Below, piece by piece: positions 9,013 to 18,181 of a DNA stretch of 64,000 nt. This stretch comes from Saprospiraceae bacterium (lineage in GTDB: Bacteria > Bacteroidota > Bacteroidia > Chitinophagales > Saprospiraceae): positions 34,604 through 98,603 of the forward strand of contig JADLHT010000049.1 of NCBI GenBank assembly GCA_020848695.1, written 5' to 3'. The notes under the pieces are model-generated. The model was not told the origin of the DNA. It did not search any database and was given only the letters and a program-made list of their open reading frames with translations. The first letter of the stretch is position 1. The number at the start of each line of letters is the position of its first letter. The position numbers were made by a program, and so were the translations under genes.

Positions 9013-9561
9013 ATGATCACCAAAGGTAAATTGCTGTTGTCTGAGCCATTCATGCTGGATGTAAATTTTAAACATTCTGTAGTGCTGCTCACTGATCATG
9101 ATGAGGAACAAGGTACTGTTGGATTTGTGTTGAATCAAAAAAGTATTTATAAAGTAACTGATCTGTTGGACGATATAGGCGACTTTGATGCAGATGTATT
9201 CATCGGTGGTCCTGTTTCGACCAACACCTTGCATTTTGTACATAATGTTGGAAACTTGCTTGAAGATTCAATTCCGGTAAGCCGTGGAATTTGGTGGAGT
9301 GGTGATTTTGATGCAATGAAATTTCTCATTCTTCAAGGTATGATAAAATCGGATTGTATTCGATTCTATCTAGGATATAGTGGATGGTCAGAAGGTCAAT
9401 TGCAATCTGAAATTGATGAAAAAGCATGGATTCTGGAAGATGCAGATTCCAACTATATTTTTAAAATGGATCCCCATCAGCTCTGGAAAGAAATTATGCG
9501 TACGAAAGGTCATACTTTTAGTGCCCTTAGTGAATTGGATGGTGACCATATTCATAATTAG
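9013..9561 (+). CDS. YqgE/AlgH family protein (UPF0301)
   Basis: 182 residues. The opening 'GKLLLSEPFMLDVNFKHSVV', followed by 'LLTDHDEEQGTVGFVLN' and later 'GGPVSTNTLHFVH' and 'YLGYSGWSEGQLQSEI', is characteristic of the YqgE/AlgH family (UPF0301). The biochemical function of the family is not established; AlgH was named from effects on alginate regulation in Pseudomonas. It lies 10 bp after fabD in the same operon. No signal peptide or membrane segment, so cytoplasmic. Confidence 0.92.
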   Translation: MITKGKLLLSEPFMLDVNFKHSVVLLTDHDEEQGTVGFVLNQKSIYKVTDLLDDIGDFDADVFIGGPVSTNTLHFVHNVGNLLEDSIPVSRGIWWSGDFDAMKFLILQGMIKSDCIRFYLGYSGWSEGQLQSEIDEKAWILEDADSNYIFKMDPHQLWKEIMRTKGHTFSALSELDGDHIHN

Positions 9562-9581
9562 AATAAAAAAATTTGTAGAAA

Positions 9582-11471
9582 TTGATTCGCGTACAAGGAT
9601 TAACACTCAATTATGGAGAAAGGTATTTGTTTGACAATATCAGCTTCACAGTAACAAAAGGAGAAAAGTTAGGAATTACCGGAAGGAATGGTTGCGGAAA
9701 ATCAACACTTTTTAAAATATTAACAGAGCAAATAAAGCCCGATAAAGGAATAATTGAAAGACCCAAAGAAGTTACTATCGGGACTTTAAAACAAGAACTA
9801 CCTTCAGATAATGGCAATTCTATCAAGGATGAAGTACTAAATTCTCTTGAGGATCTTAAATCATTAAATGATGAATTGCATAATTTAGAACAATTGCTTT
9901 CAGATCCTAAAACTGATGAGAAGAAAATGATGATTGCAGTGGAGAGAATGCATGATATTCATCATCGATTAGATTATCTTAATGCTGATAAGATAGAAGG
10001 AGAAATTGAAAAAATTCTTAATGGATTAGGATTTACATCAGATGACTTCATTCGGCCCACTCATGAATTTAGTGGGGGATGGCGAATGCGTGTCGAATTG
10101 GCAAAGCTTTTGTTGCAAAAACCGGATATCCTATTATTAGACGAACCAAATAATCACTTGGATATCATATCCATTCAATGGCTTGAAAAATATTTGATCA
10201 GCTATGAAGGAACTGTTATGATTATTTCTCATGATCTGATGCTTGTTGATAAAGTTGCCAAAAGAATTATTGAAGTTGATCGCGGAAGACTTTATGATTT
10301 TAAAGGAACTTATTCGGATTATATAAATTATCGAAAAGAAAGAAAAGAAATTGAACAAAACGAATATAATGCTCAACAAAAAGTTATTCAACATAAGGAA
10401 ATGTTGATTGACAAGTTTAGAGCTAAGGCAAACAAAGCCAGTTTTGCAAAGTCATTACAATCCGAATTGGCAAGGATGGATATCATGGATGAGCCAATGG
10501 CTGATCAAGGAGTAATTAGGCTTCGCTTTAATACTTGCAATCAAAGTGGAAGAGTAGTATTTGAGACTAAGAATCTTAAGAAAGCTTATGGGGAAAAGGT
10601 GGTATTGGATCAGGTAAATATGCTTGTTGAGAGAGGTCAGAAGTTAAGTTTTATTGGGCAGAATGGGCAAGGCAAAAGTACCATGGTGAAACTTATAAGT
10701 AAAAGTATACTTCCAACACATGGTGAGATTTTAAAAGGGCATCAAGTAAGAATCGGATATTATGCACAGGAACATACTGAATTATTGAGTCCCTCTGAAA
10801 CCATTTTGGAAGCTGTTGAACATGCATCGACTCCCGAAGCAAGAGTTAATATAAGAAGAATATTGGGCGGTCTTGCATTTAGAGATGAAGATATCGATAA
10901 GCGTATTTCTGTATTAAGCGGAGGAGAAAAGTCAAGAGTCAGATTAGCTATGCTTCTGGTTCAGGATCATAATGTACTGATCCTTGATGAACCCACGCAT
11001 CACCTTGATATCCCTTCCAAAGAGGTTTTGAAAGATGCAATCAATAATTATAAGGGTACAATAATAATAGTTTCTCACGATCGTGAATTTTTACGTGGTC
11101 TTGCTGAAAAAACTTTTTATTTCGCCAATAAGGAAATTAAAGAGTTTCATGGTGATATCGATTATTTCCTGGAAAAAACAAATTCTGAATCGCTTCAAGA
11201 AACTTTTAAGGCAGTGGTTAAGCCAAAAAATGACTTGGCAGTTTCTTCTAGTGAAGAAGATAAAAAGAAGCTAAAAAGAAAATTGGATCTCATAGAAGTT
11301 GATATTTCTAAGTTAGAAAAAAAAATTTCAGATCTTGAAAGTAAAATGTCTGATTCTGAATTTTATACTTCAAAAGAAAGCAGCAAGATTATGGATGAGT
11401 ATAAAAAATTGAAGATTTCATTAGAAGCTCAGAATGGGCAATGGGAAGCCGTGTTCAATTTGCTGAGTTAA
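9582..11471 (+). CDS. ABC-F family ATPase (ribosome-associated type, Uup/YheS-like)
   Basis: 629 residues with two ABC domains and no membrane segments, the ABC-F plan. Domain 1: Walker A 'GRNGCGKST' (Lys40), signature 'FSGGWRMRVELA', Walker B 'ILLLDEPNNHLD'. Domain 2: Walker A 'GQNGQGKST' from residue 359, signature 'LSGGEKSRVRLA', Walker B 'VLILDEPTHHLD'. Between them sits a charged helical linker (the P-site tRNA interaction motif region), and the C-terminus is a predicted coiled coil (LDLIEVDISKLEKKISDLES). ABC-F proteins act on stalled or idle ribosomes; whether this one is housekeeping or antibiotic-protective cannot be told from sequence, though operon context suggests housekeeping. 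The start is TTG at 9582; no in-frame ATG gives a complete domain. Confidence 0.93.
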   Translation: MIRVQGLTLNYGERYLFDNISFTVTKGEKLGITGRNGCGKSTLFKILTEQIKPDKGIIERPKEVTIGTLKQELPSDNGNSIKDEVLNSLEDLKSLNDELHNLEQLLSDPKTDEKKMMIAVERMHDIHHRLDYLNADKIEGEIEKILNGLGFTSDDFIRPTHEFSGGWRMRVELAKLLLQKPDILLLDEPNNHLDIISIQWLEKYLISYEGTVMIISHDLMLVDKVAKRIIEVDRGRLYDFKGTYSDYINYRKERKEIEQNEYNAQQKVIQHKEMLIDKFRAKANKASFAKSLQSELARMDIMDEPMADQGVIRLRFNTCNQSGRVVFETKNLKKAYGEKVVLDQVNMLVERGQKLSFIGQNGQGKSTMVKLISKSILPTHGEILKGHQVRIGYYAQEHTELLSPSETILEAVEHASTPEARVNIRRILGGLAFRDEDIDKRISVLSGGEKSRVRLAMLLVQDHNVLILDEPTHHLDIPSKEVLKDAINNYKGTIIIVSHDREFLRGLAEKTFYFANKEIKEFHGDIDYFLEKTNSESLQETFKAVVKPKNDLAVSSSEEDKKKLKRKLDLIEVDISKLEKKISDLESKMSDSEFYTSKESSKIMDEYKKLKISLEAQNGQWEAVFNLLS

Positions 11472-11502
11472 AAACTTTGCATACTGAAAGAGGTATAATC
11501 AA

Positions 11503-11535
11503 TTTGACAAGATAGGTTTTAAATAATTATTTTTG
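11503..11535 (+). promoter_or_regulatory. Candidate promoter (TTTG -33, TATTTTTG -7) for the polytopic membrane protein
   Basis: TTTG at 11503-11506 and TATTTTTG at 11528-11535 are separated by 21 bp, a good fit to the Bacteroidota promoter layout. It ends 18 bp before the GTG start at 11554. Confidence 0.55.
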
Positions 11536-11553
11536 TAAAAATTTGCATCAATA

Positions 11554-13131
11554 GTGGGATCATTCCTTAGATATTCTTTGATCTTATGCATTGTCTTTTC
11601 AATAGGATTTTGTCTTACAATCGGTCGTCTAATGAATTATGATCTAAGCCATATTCCTGGTGATCTGGGCGATGCCCGCTTAAATAATTATTTTCTCGAA
11701 CACAGTTATCAATACTTTACAGGTCAAATTAAAAATTATTGGAATGCACCTATGATGTACCCGGATAAGAATACATTGACCTATTCGGATAATCATTTAG
11801 GAACCGTGGCATTGTATATTATTTTTCGAATTCTTAATTTTGACCGAGAGACCTCCTTTCAATTGTGGATTATAGTAATATTTATTCTGAATTATTTTTC
11901 GACAGCTTTCTGTTTTATAAAGTTGAAGTTTAATCCAATACTCAGTGCAATTGGTGCTTATCTTTTTGTTTTTTCTTTTATTCTGGTTAGTAGAATTTTT
12001 CATGCACAGTTAATGTCAGTTTTCTATATTCCTTGGATATTTTATTTTGCCATACTTTTTTTTAGGACAGATCAGCTGAGATATTTAATATTTAGTATCT
12101 TTTTTCTGGAATTGCAATTTTACTGTGGTTTTTATATGGGATTGCTTTCTTTAGTTCCTTTGTTATTTATTTGTTTAATATTAGGAATTCGTCAATTAAA
12201 GTTAAAATACCATGTTTGGTTGAATCAAATGCTGGATTTGAAAATTCTTTTGTCTGTATTTCTTATTATTGCTTTCATATTGCCTTTATTCATACCCTAT
12301 TATTTGAGAGCCAAAGAAACGGGGTACAGGTCTTATCAGGAAGTAATTCCGTTACTTCTTTCATTCAGAAACTTTATAATGCCACCATACGATACTTTGA
12401 TCTGGAAGAAATTGGAATTTTTTAATGTCGGTGTTGAGCTTAATTGGGAAAAAGAATTATGGGTAGGAGCTTTTTTGTTTATTCTTTTTTTTTATTATTT
12501 ATTTCTAAGATTGAATGGAAGAATTAAGGGCTTTGGACTTTTATCAACGTTTTTCTTTGCAATTTTATTGAGTGTTTTATTATTCATAAATTGGGGGAAT
12601 GGTTTTAGTTTTTTTGAACTGTTTAGAAATGTTCCAGGCTTTTCAGCCCTTAAGCCGGTTGGTAGAATTTTAATTCCACTTTCCTTTTTAAGTATTTGGT
12701 TGAGTCTAGTGCTTGTTCGTCACTTTTTTATTAAGTATCGTTTTAAATATTATTATTATTGGCTACTCTTGCCTGTAGTGATACTCGATCACTCTCTTAG
12801 AGATTCATTTTTTATCAGAGCATCATTTTCAAAAGTTGAATCTCAGAAAGAAATCAATGAGTTGACTTATAAAGTCGATAGTGCTAGAGCCAGAAGTAAA
12901 TATATATATCACGCTATGGCATACTTGACTAATGTCAAATCTTCTGCTTCAAGTATCCAGATAATGGCTGCCTTAGCTGGACAACAAAGAAATCTTCCAA
13001 CAGTTAATGGTTATTCATCTAGTTGTAGGTTGCAGTTTGGTCAATTTTGGAATAATCCGGATTCTACAAGTTTGGCAAAATGGTTGGAATTTAATATGGT
13101 TGATCCAAAGACGGTTTTAATTATTCATTGA
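11554..13131 (+). CDS. Polytopic membrane protein, possibly GT-C-fold glycosyltransferase-like
   Basis: 525 residues with roughly ten hydrophobic segments. After the first membrane helix comes an acidic loop 'IPGDLGDARLNNYFLEH', a position and composition seen in GT-C-fold membrane glycosyltransferases, where an Asp in the first extracytoplasmic loop is catalytic. I do not recognise the exact family; no characterised homologue can be named. The start is GTG at 11554: the preceding frame closes quickly and the first ATG lies beyond helix 1, at residue 27. It is flanked by the ABC-F gene and typA, both functionally unrelated. A role in polysaccharide or lipid glycosylation is inference only. 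Confidence 0.75.
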   Translation: MGSFLRYSLILCIVFSIGFCLTIGRLMNYDLSHIPGDLGDARLNNYFLEHSYQYFTGQIKNYWNAPMMYPDKNTLTYSDNHLGTVALYIIFRILNFDRETSFQLWIIVIFILNYFSTAFCFIKLKFNPILSAIGAYLFVFSFILVSRIFHAQLMSVFYIPWIFYFAILFFRTDQLRYLIFSIFFLELQFYCGFYMGLLSLVPLLFICLILGIRQLKLKYHVWLNQMLDLKILLSVFLIIAFILPLFIPYYLRAKETGYRSYQEVIPLLLSFRNFIMPPYDTLIWKKLEFFNVGVELNWEKELWVGAFLFILFFYYLFLRLNGRIKGFGLLSTFFFAILLSVLLFINWGNGFSFFELFRNVPGFSALKPVGRILIPLSFLSIWLSLVLVRHFFIKYRFKYYYYWLLLPVVILDHSLRDSFFIRASFSKVESQKEINELTYKVDSARARSKYIYHAMAYLTNVKSSASSIQIMAALAGQQRNLPTVNGYSSSCRLQFGQFWNNPDSTSLAKWLEFNMVDPKTVLIIH

Positions 13132-13248
13132 CTCTTTCATGAATATATATTTATGAATAGTTCAAGAAAATATTGACAATTGTTACAATTATTTGTAAAC
13201 AGAATGTTATTCAGCTATTATACAAAGAGTCTGCCTTTATATATGAGC

Positions 13249-13256
13249 TAACTTTG
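13249..13256 (+). promoter_or_regulatory. Promoter -7 element TAACTTTG of typA, predicting a leaderless mRNA
   Basis: Exact TAnnTTTG match ending 4 bp before the typA ATG at 13261. With the usual spacing of this element to the transcription start, transcription should begin at or next to the start codon. No convincing TTTG -33 element is visible. Confidence 0.6.
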
Positions 13257-13260
13257 CAGT

Positions 13261-15075
13261 ATGTTGAATATCAGAAACATTGCTATTATCGCACACGTTG
13301 ACCATGGTAAAACTACCTTGGTTGATAAAATTTTGCATCAATCAAAGTTATTCCGAGATAATCAAGATACCGGAGAACTCATTTTAGATAATAATGAACT
13401 GGAAAGAGAAAGAGGTATTACCATACTTGCAAAAAACGTTTCTGTAAGATATAAGGATGTTAAAATTAATATCATCGACACTCCGGGTCACTCAGATTTC
13501 GGTGGAGAAGTTGAAAGAGTACTTAACATGGCGGATGGGGTTATATTGTTAGTAGATGCATTTGAAGGACCAATGCCTCAAACTCGTTTTGTAACTCAAA
13601 AAGCACTTTCGATGGGGAAGAAAGCCATTGTAGTCATTAACAAGGTAGATAAACCTAATTGCCGTCCCGAAGAAGTTCATGATCATGTTTTTGAGTTGTT
13701 CTTTAATCTGGATGCAACTGAAGAACAGTTGGATTTTCCAACAGTTTACGGATCGTCAAAACATGGATGGATGGGACCAGATTTTAAAGAACCTAAAGAG
13801 GACATTACCTATCTACTAGATATGATCATTGAACATATTCCTGAGCCGAAAATCCAGGATGGTAATCTTCAATTAATGATTTCATCTTTGGACTATTCAA
13901 GTTTTATCGGTCGTATTGCAGTCGGACGAGTCAATCGCGGCAATATTAAAGTTAACACACCGGTCTCTTTGATAAAAAGAGATGGTACAGTTTTTAAATC
14001 CAGAGTAAAAGAGTTATTTACTTTTGAAGGATTAGGAAAAACAAAGGTAGAAGAAGTAAAAGCCGGTGATATCTGTGCTGTATTTGGTATTGAAAATTTT
14101 GAAATCGGAGATACTATTTGTGATTTTGAATCACCTGAAGCATTACCACCCATAAGCATTGATGAGCCTACAATGTGCATGCTTTTTACGATTAATAACT
14201 CACCGTTTTTTGGTAAAGAAGGTAAATATGTTACATCTAGACACCTGCGTGAGAGATTGGAAAAAGAATTAGAAAAGAATCTTGCTATGAGAATGGAAGA
14301 TACTGAATCACCGGATTCGATATTGGTGTATGGAAGAGGAATATTGCATTTATCAATTTTGCTTGAAACCATGCGTCGTGAAGGTTATGAATTGCAAGTA
14401 GGTCAACCCAGAGTTATTATTAAGGAAATTGATGGCGTTCAATGTGAACCAATCGAAACACTTACTATTGATGTTCCTGATGAATTTTCAGGTAAAATAA
14501 TAGAACTTGTAAGTCAACGTAAAGGAGAGATGAAGGTCATGCAGCAAAAGGGTGATCTGATACATCTAGAGTTTGACATTCCATCAAGAGGTCTTATCGG
14601 ATTGCGAAATATGTTACTTACGGCTTCTGCGGGGGAAGCTATTATTGCGCATCGATTTTCAAAATTTGAAGCATGGAAAGGAAATATTTCTTCTAGAATT
14701 ATGGGAGTTTTTGTTTCAAAGGAGATTGGAGCTTCAACTGCTTATTCAATAGGTTATTTGCAAGAACGAGGTAGTTTTTTTATTGATCCGGGTGAAAATA
14801 TCTATATTGGACAAATTATTGGTGAGCACATCCGACCGGGAGATCTTGTGGTAAATGTAATAACCGGAAAAAAATTAACCAATATGCGAGCTTCCGGATC
14901 AGATGGAACTACCCAAATTATCCCAAAAAGGAATTTTTCATTAGAGGAAGCACTGGAGTACATTCAGGAAGATGAGTATGTTGAGTTAACTCCAAAATCT
15001 ATTCGCTTGAGAAAAATTATTTTAGATGAAAACGATCGAAAGAAAGCTGCAAGACAATTAGAATTGGCTGAATAA
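13261..15075 (+). CDS. typA: Translational GTPase TypA/BipA
   Basis: 604 residues, normal for the family. Ribosome-binding GTPase related to EF-G and LepA, implicated in ribosome assembly and stress or cold adaptation. GTPase motifs are clear: G1 'AHVDHGKTT', switch 'ERERGITI', G3 'DTPGHSDFGGEVERVL', G4 'VINKVDKP'. The C-terminal BipA-specific region contains 'GRGILHLSILLETMRREGYE' and the loop 'NMRASGSDGTTQIIPKR'. It ends 4 bp before the stop of the convergent Kelch-like gene, so no room remains for a separate terminator. Confidence 0.97.
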   Translation: MLNIRNIAIIAHVDHGKTTLVDKILHQSKLFRDNQDTGELILDNNELERERGITILAKNVSVRYKDVKINIIDTPGHSDFGGEVERVLNMADGVILLVDAFEGPMPQTRFVTQKALSMGKKAIVVINKVDKPNCRPEEVHDHVFELFFNLDATEEQLDFPTVYGSSKHGWMGPDFKEPKEDITYLLDMIIEHIPEPKIQDGNLQLMISSLDYSSFIGRIAVGRVNRGNIKVNTPVSLIKRDGTVFKSRVKELFTFEGLGKTKVEEVKAGDICAVFGIENFEIGDTICDFESPEALPPISIDEPTMCMLFTINNSPFFGKEGKYVTSRHLRERLEKELEKNLAMRMEDTESPDSILVYGRGILHLSILLETMRREGYELQVGQPRVIIKEIDGVQCEPIETLTIDVPDEFSGKIIELVSQRKGEMKVMQQKGDLIHLEFDIPSRGLIGLRNMLLTASAGEAIIAHRFSKFEAWKGNISSRIMGVFVSKEIGASTAYSIGYLQERGSFFIDPGENIYIGQIIGEHIRPGDLVVNVITGKKLTNMRASGSDGTTQIIPKRNFSLEEALEYIQEDEYVELTPKSIRLRKIILDENDRKKAARQLELAE

Positions 15076-15079
15076 GATT

Positions 15080-16654
15080 CTACCTGATCGTGATCGGCAA
15101 CTGAGTTTGATAATTGTTATCAACTAATACGACACAGCGGTATATTCCAGGAATCAGATTTTTAAGAGTAAGAGTAGGTTCATCACTTGCCTGAAATTGT
15201 AGATGTGATATTATTTTTCCTCCAACATCAGTAAGCCACAGATTTAATTTTTTATAAGGTTGGTTTACTTTTATTCTATATTGTCCAGATTGAAGTGGAA
15301 TAAGTTGAATAATTTCTTTTCTTATTGTCTTATTAATATTTGTGCTTGGATTTGATCTGATTAATGTTGTCCTTATAAGGTAAGGATTTGTAGTAATTAG
15401 ATTTACCAAACTGTCTTGCCAGGGATTTCGAATTTCTGAATTGTTGTAAATTCCACCAATAATATATCCGATAAGCATTGAGTCACCGGATAGTTCGTCT
15501 TGATCAATAATTTCATCATACAATATAGGAGTGCCTGATTTTGTTATAAATTCTGAATTGCTTCCTAAAAAACCCGGCATTCTTGCCATGAGTTTGTTTT
15601 CCGAATATTGACCATTTTGATCTCTTTCGATTCTTGAAACTGTATTTACAAATGGAACATATGGATCGTTGATTAAATTGTCTTGTTGATCAAAGTAGTT
15701 TACTGCCATACCTCCAAAAAAAAGAGTATTCATTCTGTCCAATTTCTTTGAATAGAACCCGATTCGGCTGCATTGGTAATTGGCAAGGACCTGATTGAAA
15801 TTTTGTATATCGGTAAAGCCCTCAGAGTGAATACTAGCTAAATTTAAATACGGACTGTTGATATTTACAAGAAACACACCACTGAATGCCATAAGTTCAA
15901 TTCTATCTTTACTTGTGTAAAATGGGGATAGATTAAAGTCGCGTCTATGGAAATTCAGTTCATCTCTAAATTGGTTTTTCCAAACCGGGCTTAGAGAATC
16001 GTTTTGTTGTGTTATTTCAAATACAAAAGTACTCTCAGTATAATCCTGTTGAAAGGCTAATTCCATTTGATTATAGATACCTGTAAACTTGTGACCACCT
16101 ACTAGAAAAAAATGATGATCAAGATATTTTAATTGCCCTCCGGCTACAGCAAATCTTTCGTGTTTAATTTGTTTGAATGCTTTAGAAATATTCTGGCTGT
16201 CATTGTTATTAATTTTTTCTTCTAAAAGCTCAAGATTTACTTGAATGAGACTTGGATAGGTAATGAAATTTTTGAAAGAGTTTTCAGAATATCCTCCAAT
16301 AATGTATAACATATTTTCAACCTGAGTAAAACAGGTATTGCTTGCAGATAAAGCATCTAGAAGGTTGGTATCAAGTTGAGCTAGTCGAAATTCCTGACCG
16401 ATGTTTTTTTCAGGGTTATAAAGGATAAGGTTTCGATTTGAACCAATAATATCAAACCCTCCTGTTTTACTATGTACTCCATCTCTTCTTCCTCCAAATA
16501 CAAATAAGTTGTCTTGAATTCTTCCGTATGAAAAAGAGTGCAATTTCATTAATGGATCAATTCTGGAGGTGTCAAATCGTACTGCAAAATCAAATTGTCC
16601 AAATACATTTATTGAATAGGATACAAGTGAAAATAGATAGAACAAAAATTTCAT
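15080..16654 (-). CDS. Secreted Kelch-like beta-propeller protein with T9SS type A tail
   Basis: 524 residues. N-terminal signal peptide (MKFLFYLFSLVSYSINVFGQ). The body shows Kelch-type blade signatures with the Gly-Gly pairs: 'QDNLFVFGGRRDG', 'ENMLYIIGGYSEN', 'DHHFFLVGGHKFTG', 'MNTLFFGGMAVN', 'SMLIGYIIGGIYNN'. The last ~75 residues form a sorting-domain-like beta sandwich ('LNLWLTDVGGKIISHLQF' and 'NLIPGIYRCVVLVD'). Likely exported to the cell surface or released by T9SS; the ligand is unknown. Its 3' end is 4 bp from that of typA. Confidence 0.8.
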   Translation of the reverse strand: MKFLFYLFSLVSYSINVFGQFDFAVRFDTSRIDPLMKLHSFSYGRIQDNLFVFGGRRDGVHSKTGGFDIIGSNRNLILYNPEKNIGQEFRLAQLDTNLLDALSASNTCFTQVENMLYIIGGYSENSFKNFITYPSLIQVNLELLEEKINNNDSQNISKAFKQIKHERFAVAGGQLKYLDHHFFLVGGHKFTGIYNQMELAFQQDYTESTFVFEITQQNDSLSPVWKNQFRDELNFHRRDFNLSPFYTSKDRIELMAFSGVFLVNINSPYLNLASIHSEGFTDIQNFNQVLANYQCSRIGFYSKKLDRMNTLFFGGMAVNYFDQQDNLINDPYVPFVNTVSRIERDQNGQYSENKLMARMPGFLGSNSEFITKSGTPILYDEIIDQDELSGDSMLIGYIIGGIYNNSEIRNPWQDSLVNLITTNPYLIRTTLIRSNPSTNINKTIRKEIIQLIPLQSGQYRIKVNQPYKKLNLWLTDVGGKIISHLQFQASDEPTLTLKNLIPGIYRCVVLVDNNYQTQLPITIR

Positions 16655-16723
16655 AAATATGATTTTGTATTATTTATAATCAATGTGAAACAATGAAAAA
16701 AGTAACTTACTAAAGATCACACA

Positions 16724-17149
16724 TTACCACTTTTCTTTGGGTAATTTTGTCATACCTACCAATCTTCTTATACTGTATCTTCCGGTATCGTGAATCAAAA
16801 CGAGTAATAAGCCTCCAATGATGGCTATGTTCTTCATAAAAATAATAGAATGAATATTTCTTACGTTAGCCGGATCGTTCCAAAATGAATAAACCGTGAA
16901 GGTAACCGGAATCCAATAAAGTAACAGTAAAAAAACAGCGAATGTTGTTCTGTAACCGATCAGAAGAAATATACTACCTACTGTTAATGCAATAAGAGTA
17001 GCATACAAAAGAAATTCTTGATTCCAGGTAAACCCATATTGGGTCATGGTTTCTTTGGTTCTTGAAATGAATTTTATTGAAGTGAATGATTCAAATATAA
17101 AAATAGCAGACAAGCACATTCGTGCAATTAAATCAACGACGTCTTTCAT
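16724..17149 (-). CDS. DoxX-like family membrane protein
   Basis: 141 residues, four hydrophobic segments, with a DoxX-like first helix (VVDLIARMCLSAIFIFESFT) and a last helix beginning 'KNIAIIGGLLLVLIHDTGRY'. DoxX-like proteins are small inner-membrane proteins, some associated with quinone or redox processes; function here is unknown. It starts 11 bp after the stop of the A-type Fe-S carrier gene and is probably co-transcribed with it. Confidence 0.82.
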   Translation of the reverse strand: MKDVVDLIARMCLSAIFIFESFTSIKFISRTKETMTQYGFTWNQEFLLYATLIALTVGSIFLLIGYRTTFAVFLLLLYWIPVTFTVYSFWNDPANVRNIHSIIFMKNIAIIGGLLLVLIHDTGRYSIRRLVGMTKLPKEKW

Positions 17150-17160
17150 TTAAAGTTTGA

Positions 17161-17505
17161 TTAAGCAGAGAAAGATTGTCCGCAACCGCAAGTAGATTTT
17201 GCATTTGGATTGACAAATGAAAAACCCCTGTTATTTAATCCGTCGACCCATTCTATTTCCATTCCTGCCAAATATAAAGAATGAGCCTTTTCCATAAAGA
17301 CTTTCATCCCATACACTTCATAAACTTGGTCATTATCTCTCTGTGCATCAAATCCCAAAACATAGCTAAAACCAGAACAGCCGCCTCCTTTGACACCAAT
17401 TCTCAAGCCGTGATCAGAAGGGATGTTTTGCTCTTCGATAATCCTTCTTAATTGACAAAGTGCTGATTCTGTGATATTTATAGGTAGCAAAGTTGAAGTA
17501 TCCAT
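17161..17505 (-). CDS. A-type iron-sulfur cluster carrier (HesB/IscA/ErpA family)
   Basis: 114 residues. Delivers [4Fe-4S] or [2Fe-2S] clusters to apo-proteins. The three conserved cysteines are visible: one in 'VKGGGCSGFSYVLGF' and two in the C-terminal 'STCGCGQSF'. A candidate promoter (TAAATTTG at 17537 to 17530) lies 24 bp upstream, divergent from the promoter of the next gene. Which of IscA, SufA or ErpA it equals cannot be decided from sequence alone. Confidence 0.93.
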   Translation of the reverse strand: MDTSTLLPINITESALCQLRRIIEEQNIPSDHGLRIGVKGGGCSGFSYVLGFDAQRDNDQVYEVYGMKVFMEKAHSLYLAGMEIEWVDGLNNRGFSFVNPNAKSTCGCGQSFSA

Positions 17506-17529
17506 ATTGGAAATTTGAGTATACTAACA

Positions 17530-17537
17530 CAAATTTA
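17530..17537 (-). promoter_or_regulatory. Candidate -7 element TAAATTTG for the Fe-S carrier gene
   Basis: Matches TAnnTTTG on the minus strand, 24 bp before the ATG at 17505. It lies back to back with the plus-strand element at 17571. Confidence 0.5.
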
Positions 17538-17570
17538 GTCCATTTTGTTTTATTCAAATAAGTCTTAAAT

Positions 17571-17578
17571 TACCTTTG
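17571..17578 (+). promoter_or_regulatory. Candidate -7 element TACCTTTG for the 17596 gene
   Basis: Exact TAnnTTTG match, 17 bp before the ATG at 17596. Confidence 0.55.
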
Positions 17579-17595
17579 CGCCAAACTTATAAAAG

Positions 17596-18108
17596 ATGTC
17601 TTCAGGACTTGAATTATTAAAAATTATTGGACCTGCTTTAATTGTGTTTATTACAGTTTATTATATGCTTAATAAATATTTTGCGAATGAGAAATTCAGG
17701 ATTAATTCAATGATTGTTCAAGAACAGAACAAACAAATCTTACCTTTGAAATTACAAGCCTATGAAAGACTTGCACTTTTTCTGGAGAGAATTAAAATTT
17801 CAAATTTGATTTTGAGAATACCAAAAGCTGATTCTTCAAACTCAGATTGGATCAATACATTAATGTTAGCTGCGCAACAAGAGTTTGAACATAATCTGGT
17901 GCAACAGGTTTATGTTAGTGATCAGCTTTGGAGTATCATTAATTTAGCAAAAGATGAAGTTCTTCATGATTTACATTCTGTTGCTGAGAAAAGTGAAGGT
18001 CACCCAATAAATCTGCAGTTAGTTTCTTCAGAAATTGTGCACAGCAATCAATATATTTCTAAAGCTCTTAATGCAATTAAACAGGAAGTAAAGATGGTAC
18101 TGAATTAG
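17596..18108 (+). CDS. Conserved Bacteroidota membrane-anchored protein of unknown function
   Basis: 170 residues. One N-terminal membrane helix (LLKIIGPALIVFITVYYML) is followed by a helical cytoplasmic part with the segment 'LPLKLQAYERLALFLERI', which I recognise as typical of an uncharacterised family widespread in this phylum. No enzymatic motif is seen. It has its own promoter-like element and stands alone between divergent and convergent neighbours. Confidence 0.75.
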   Translation: MSSGLELLKIIGPALIVFITVYYMLNKYFANEKFRINSMIVQEQNKQILPLKLQAYERLALFLERIKISNLILRIPKADSSNSDWINTLMLAAQQEFEHNLVQQVYVSDQLWSIINLAKDEVLHDLHSVAEKSEGHPINLQLVSSEIVHSNQYISKALNAIKQEVKMVLN

Positions 18109-18181
18109 ATATTGGCTTTTTGTACTAAGATAAGTATTGGGGCTTAGAATTAATGCAATAATAGTCTCATATGCAATTTTC

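Noticed and set aside
13893..14372. Long antisense frame inside typA
   Set aside because: Shadow of a strongly conserved gene on the other strand; no family features.
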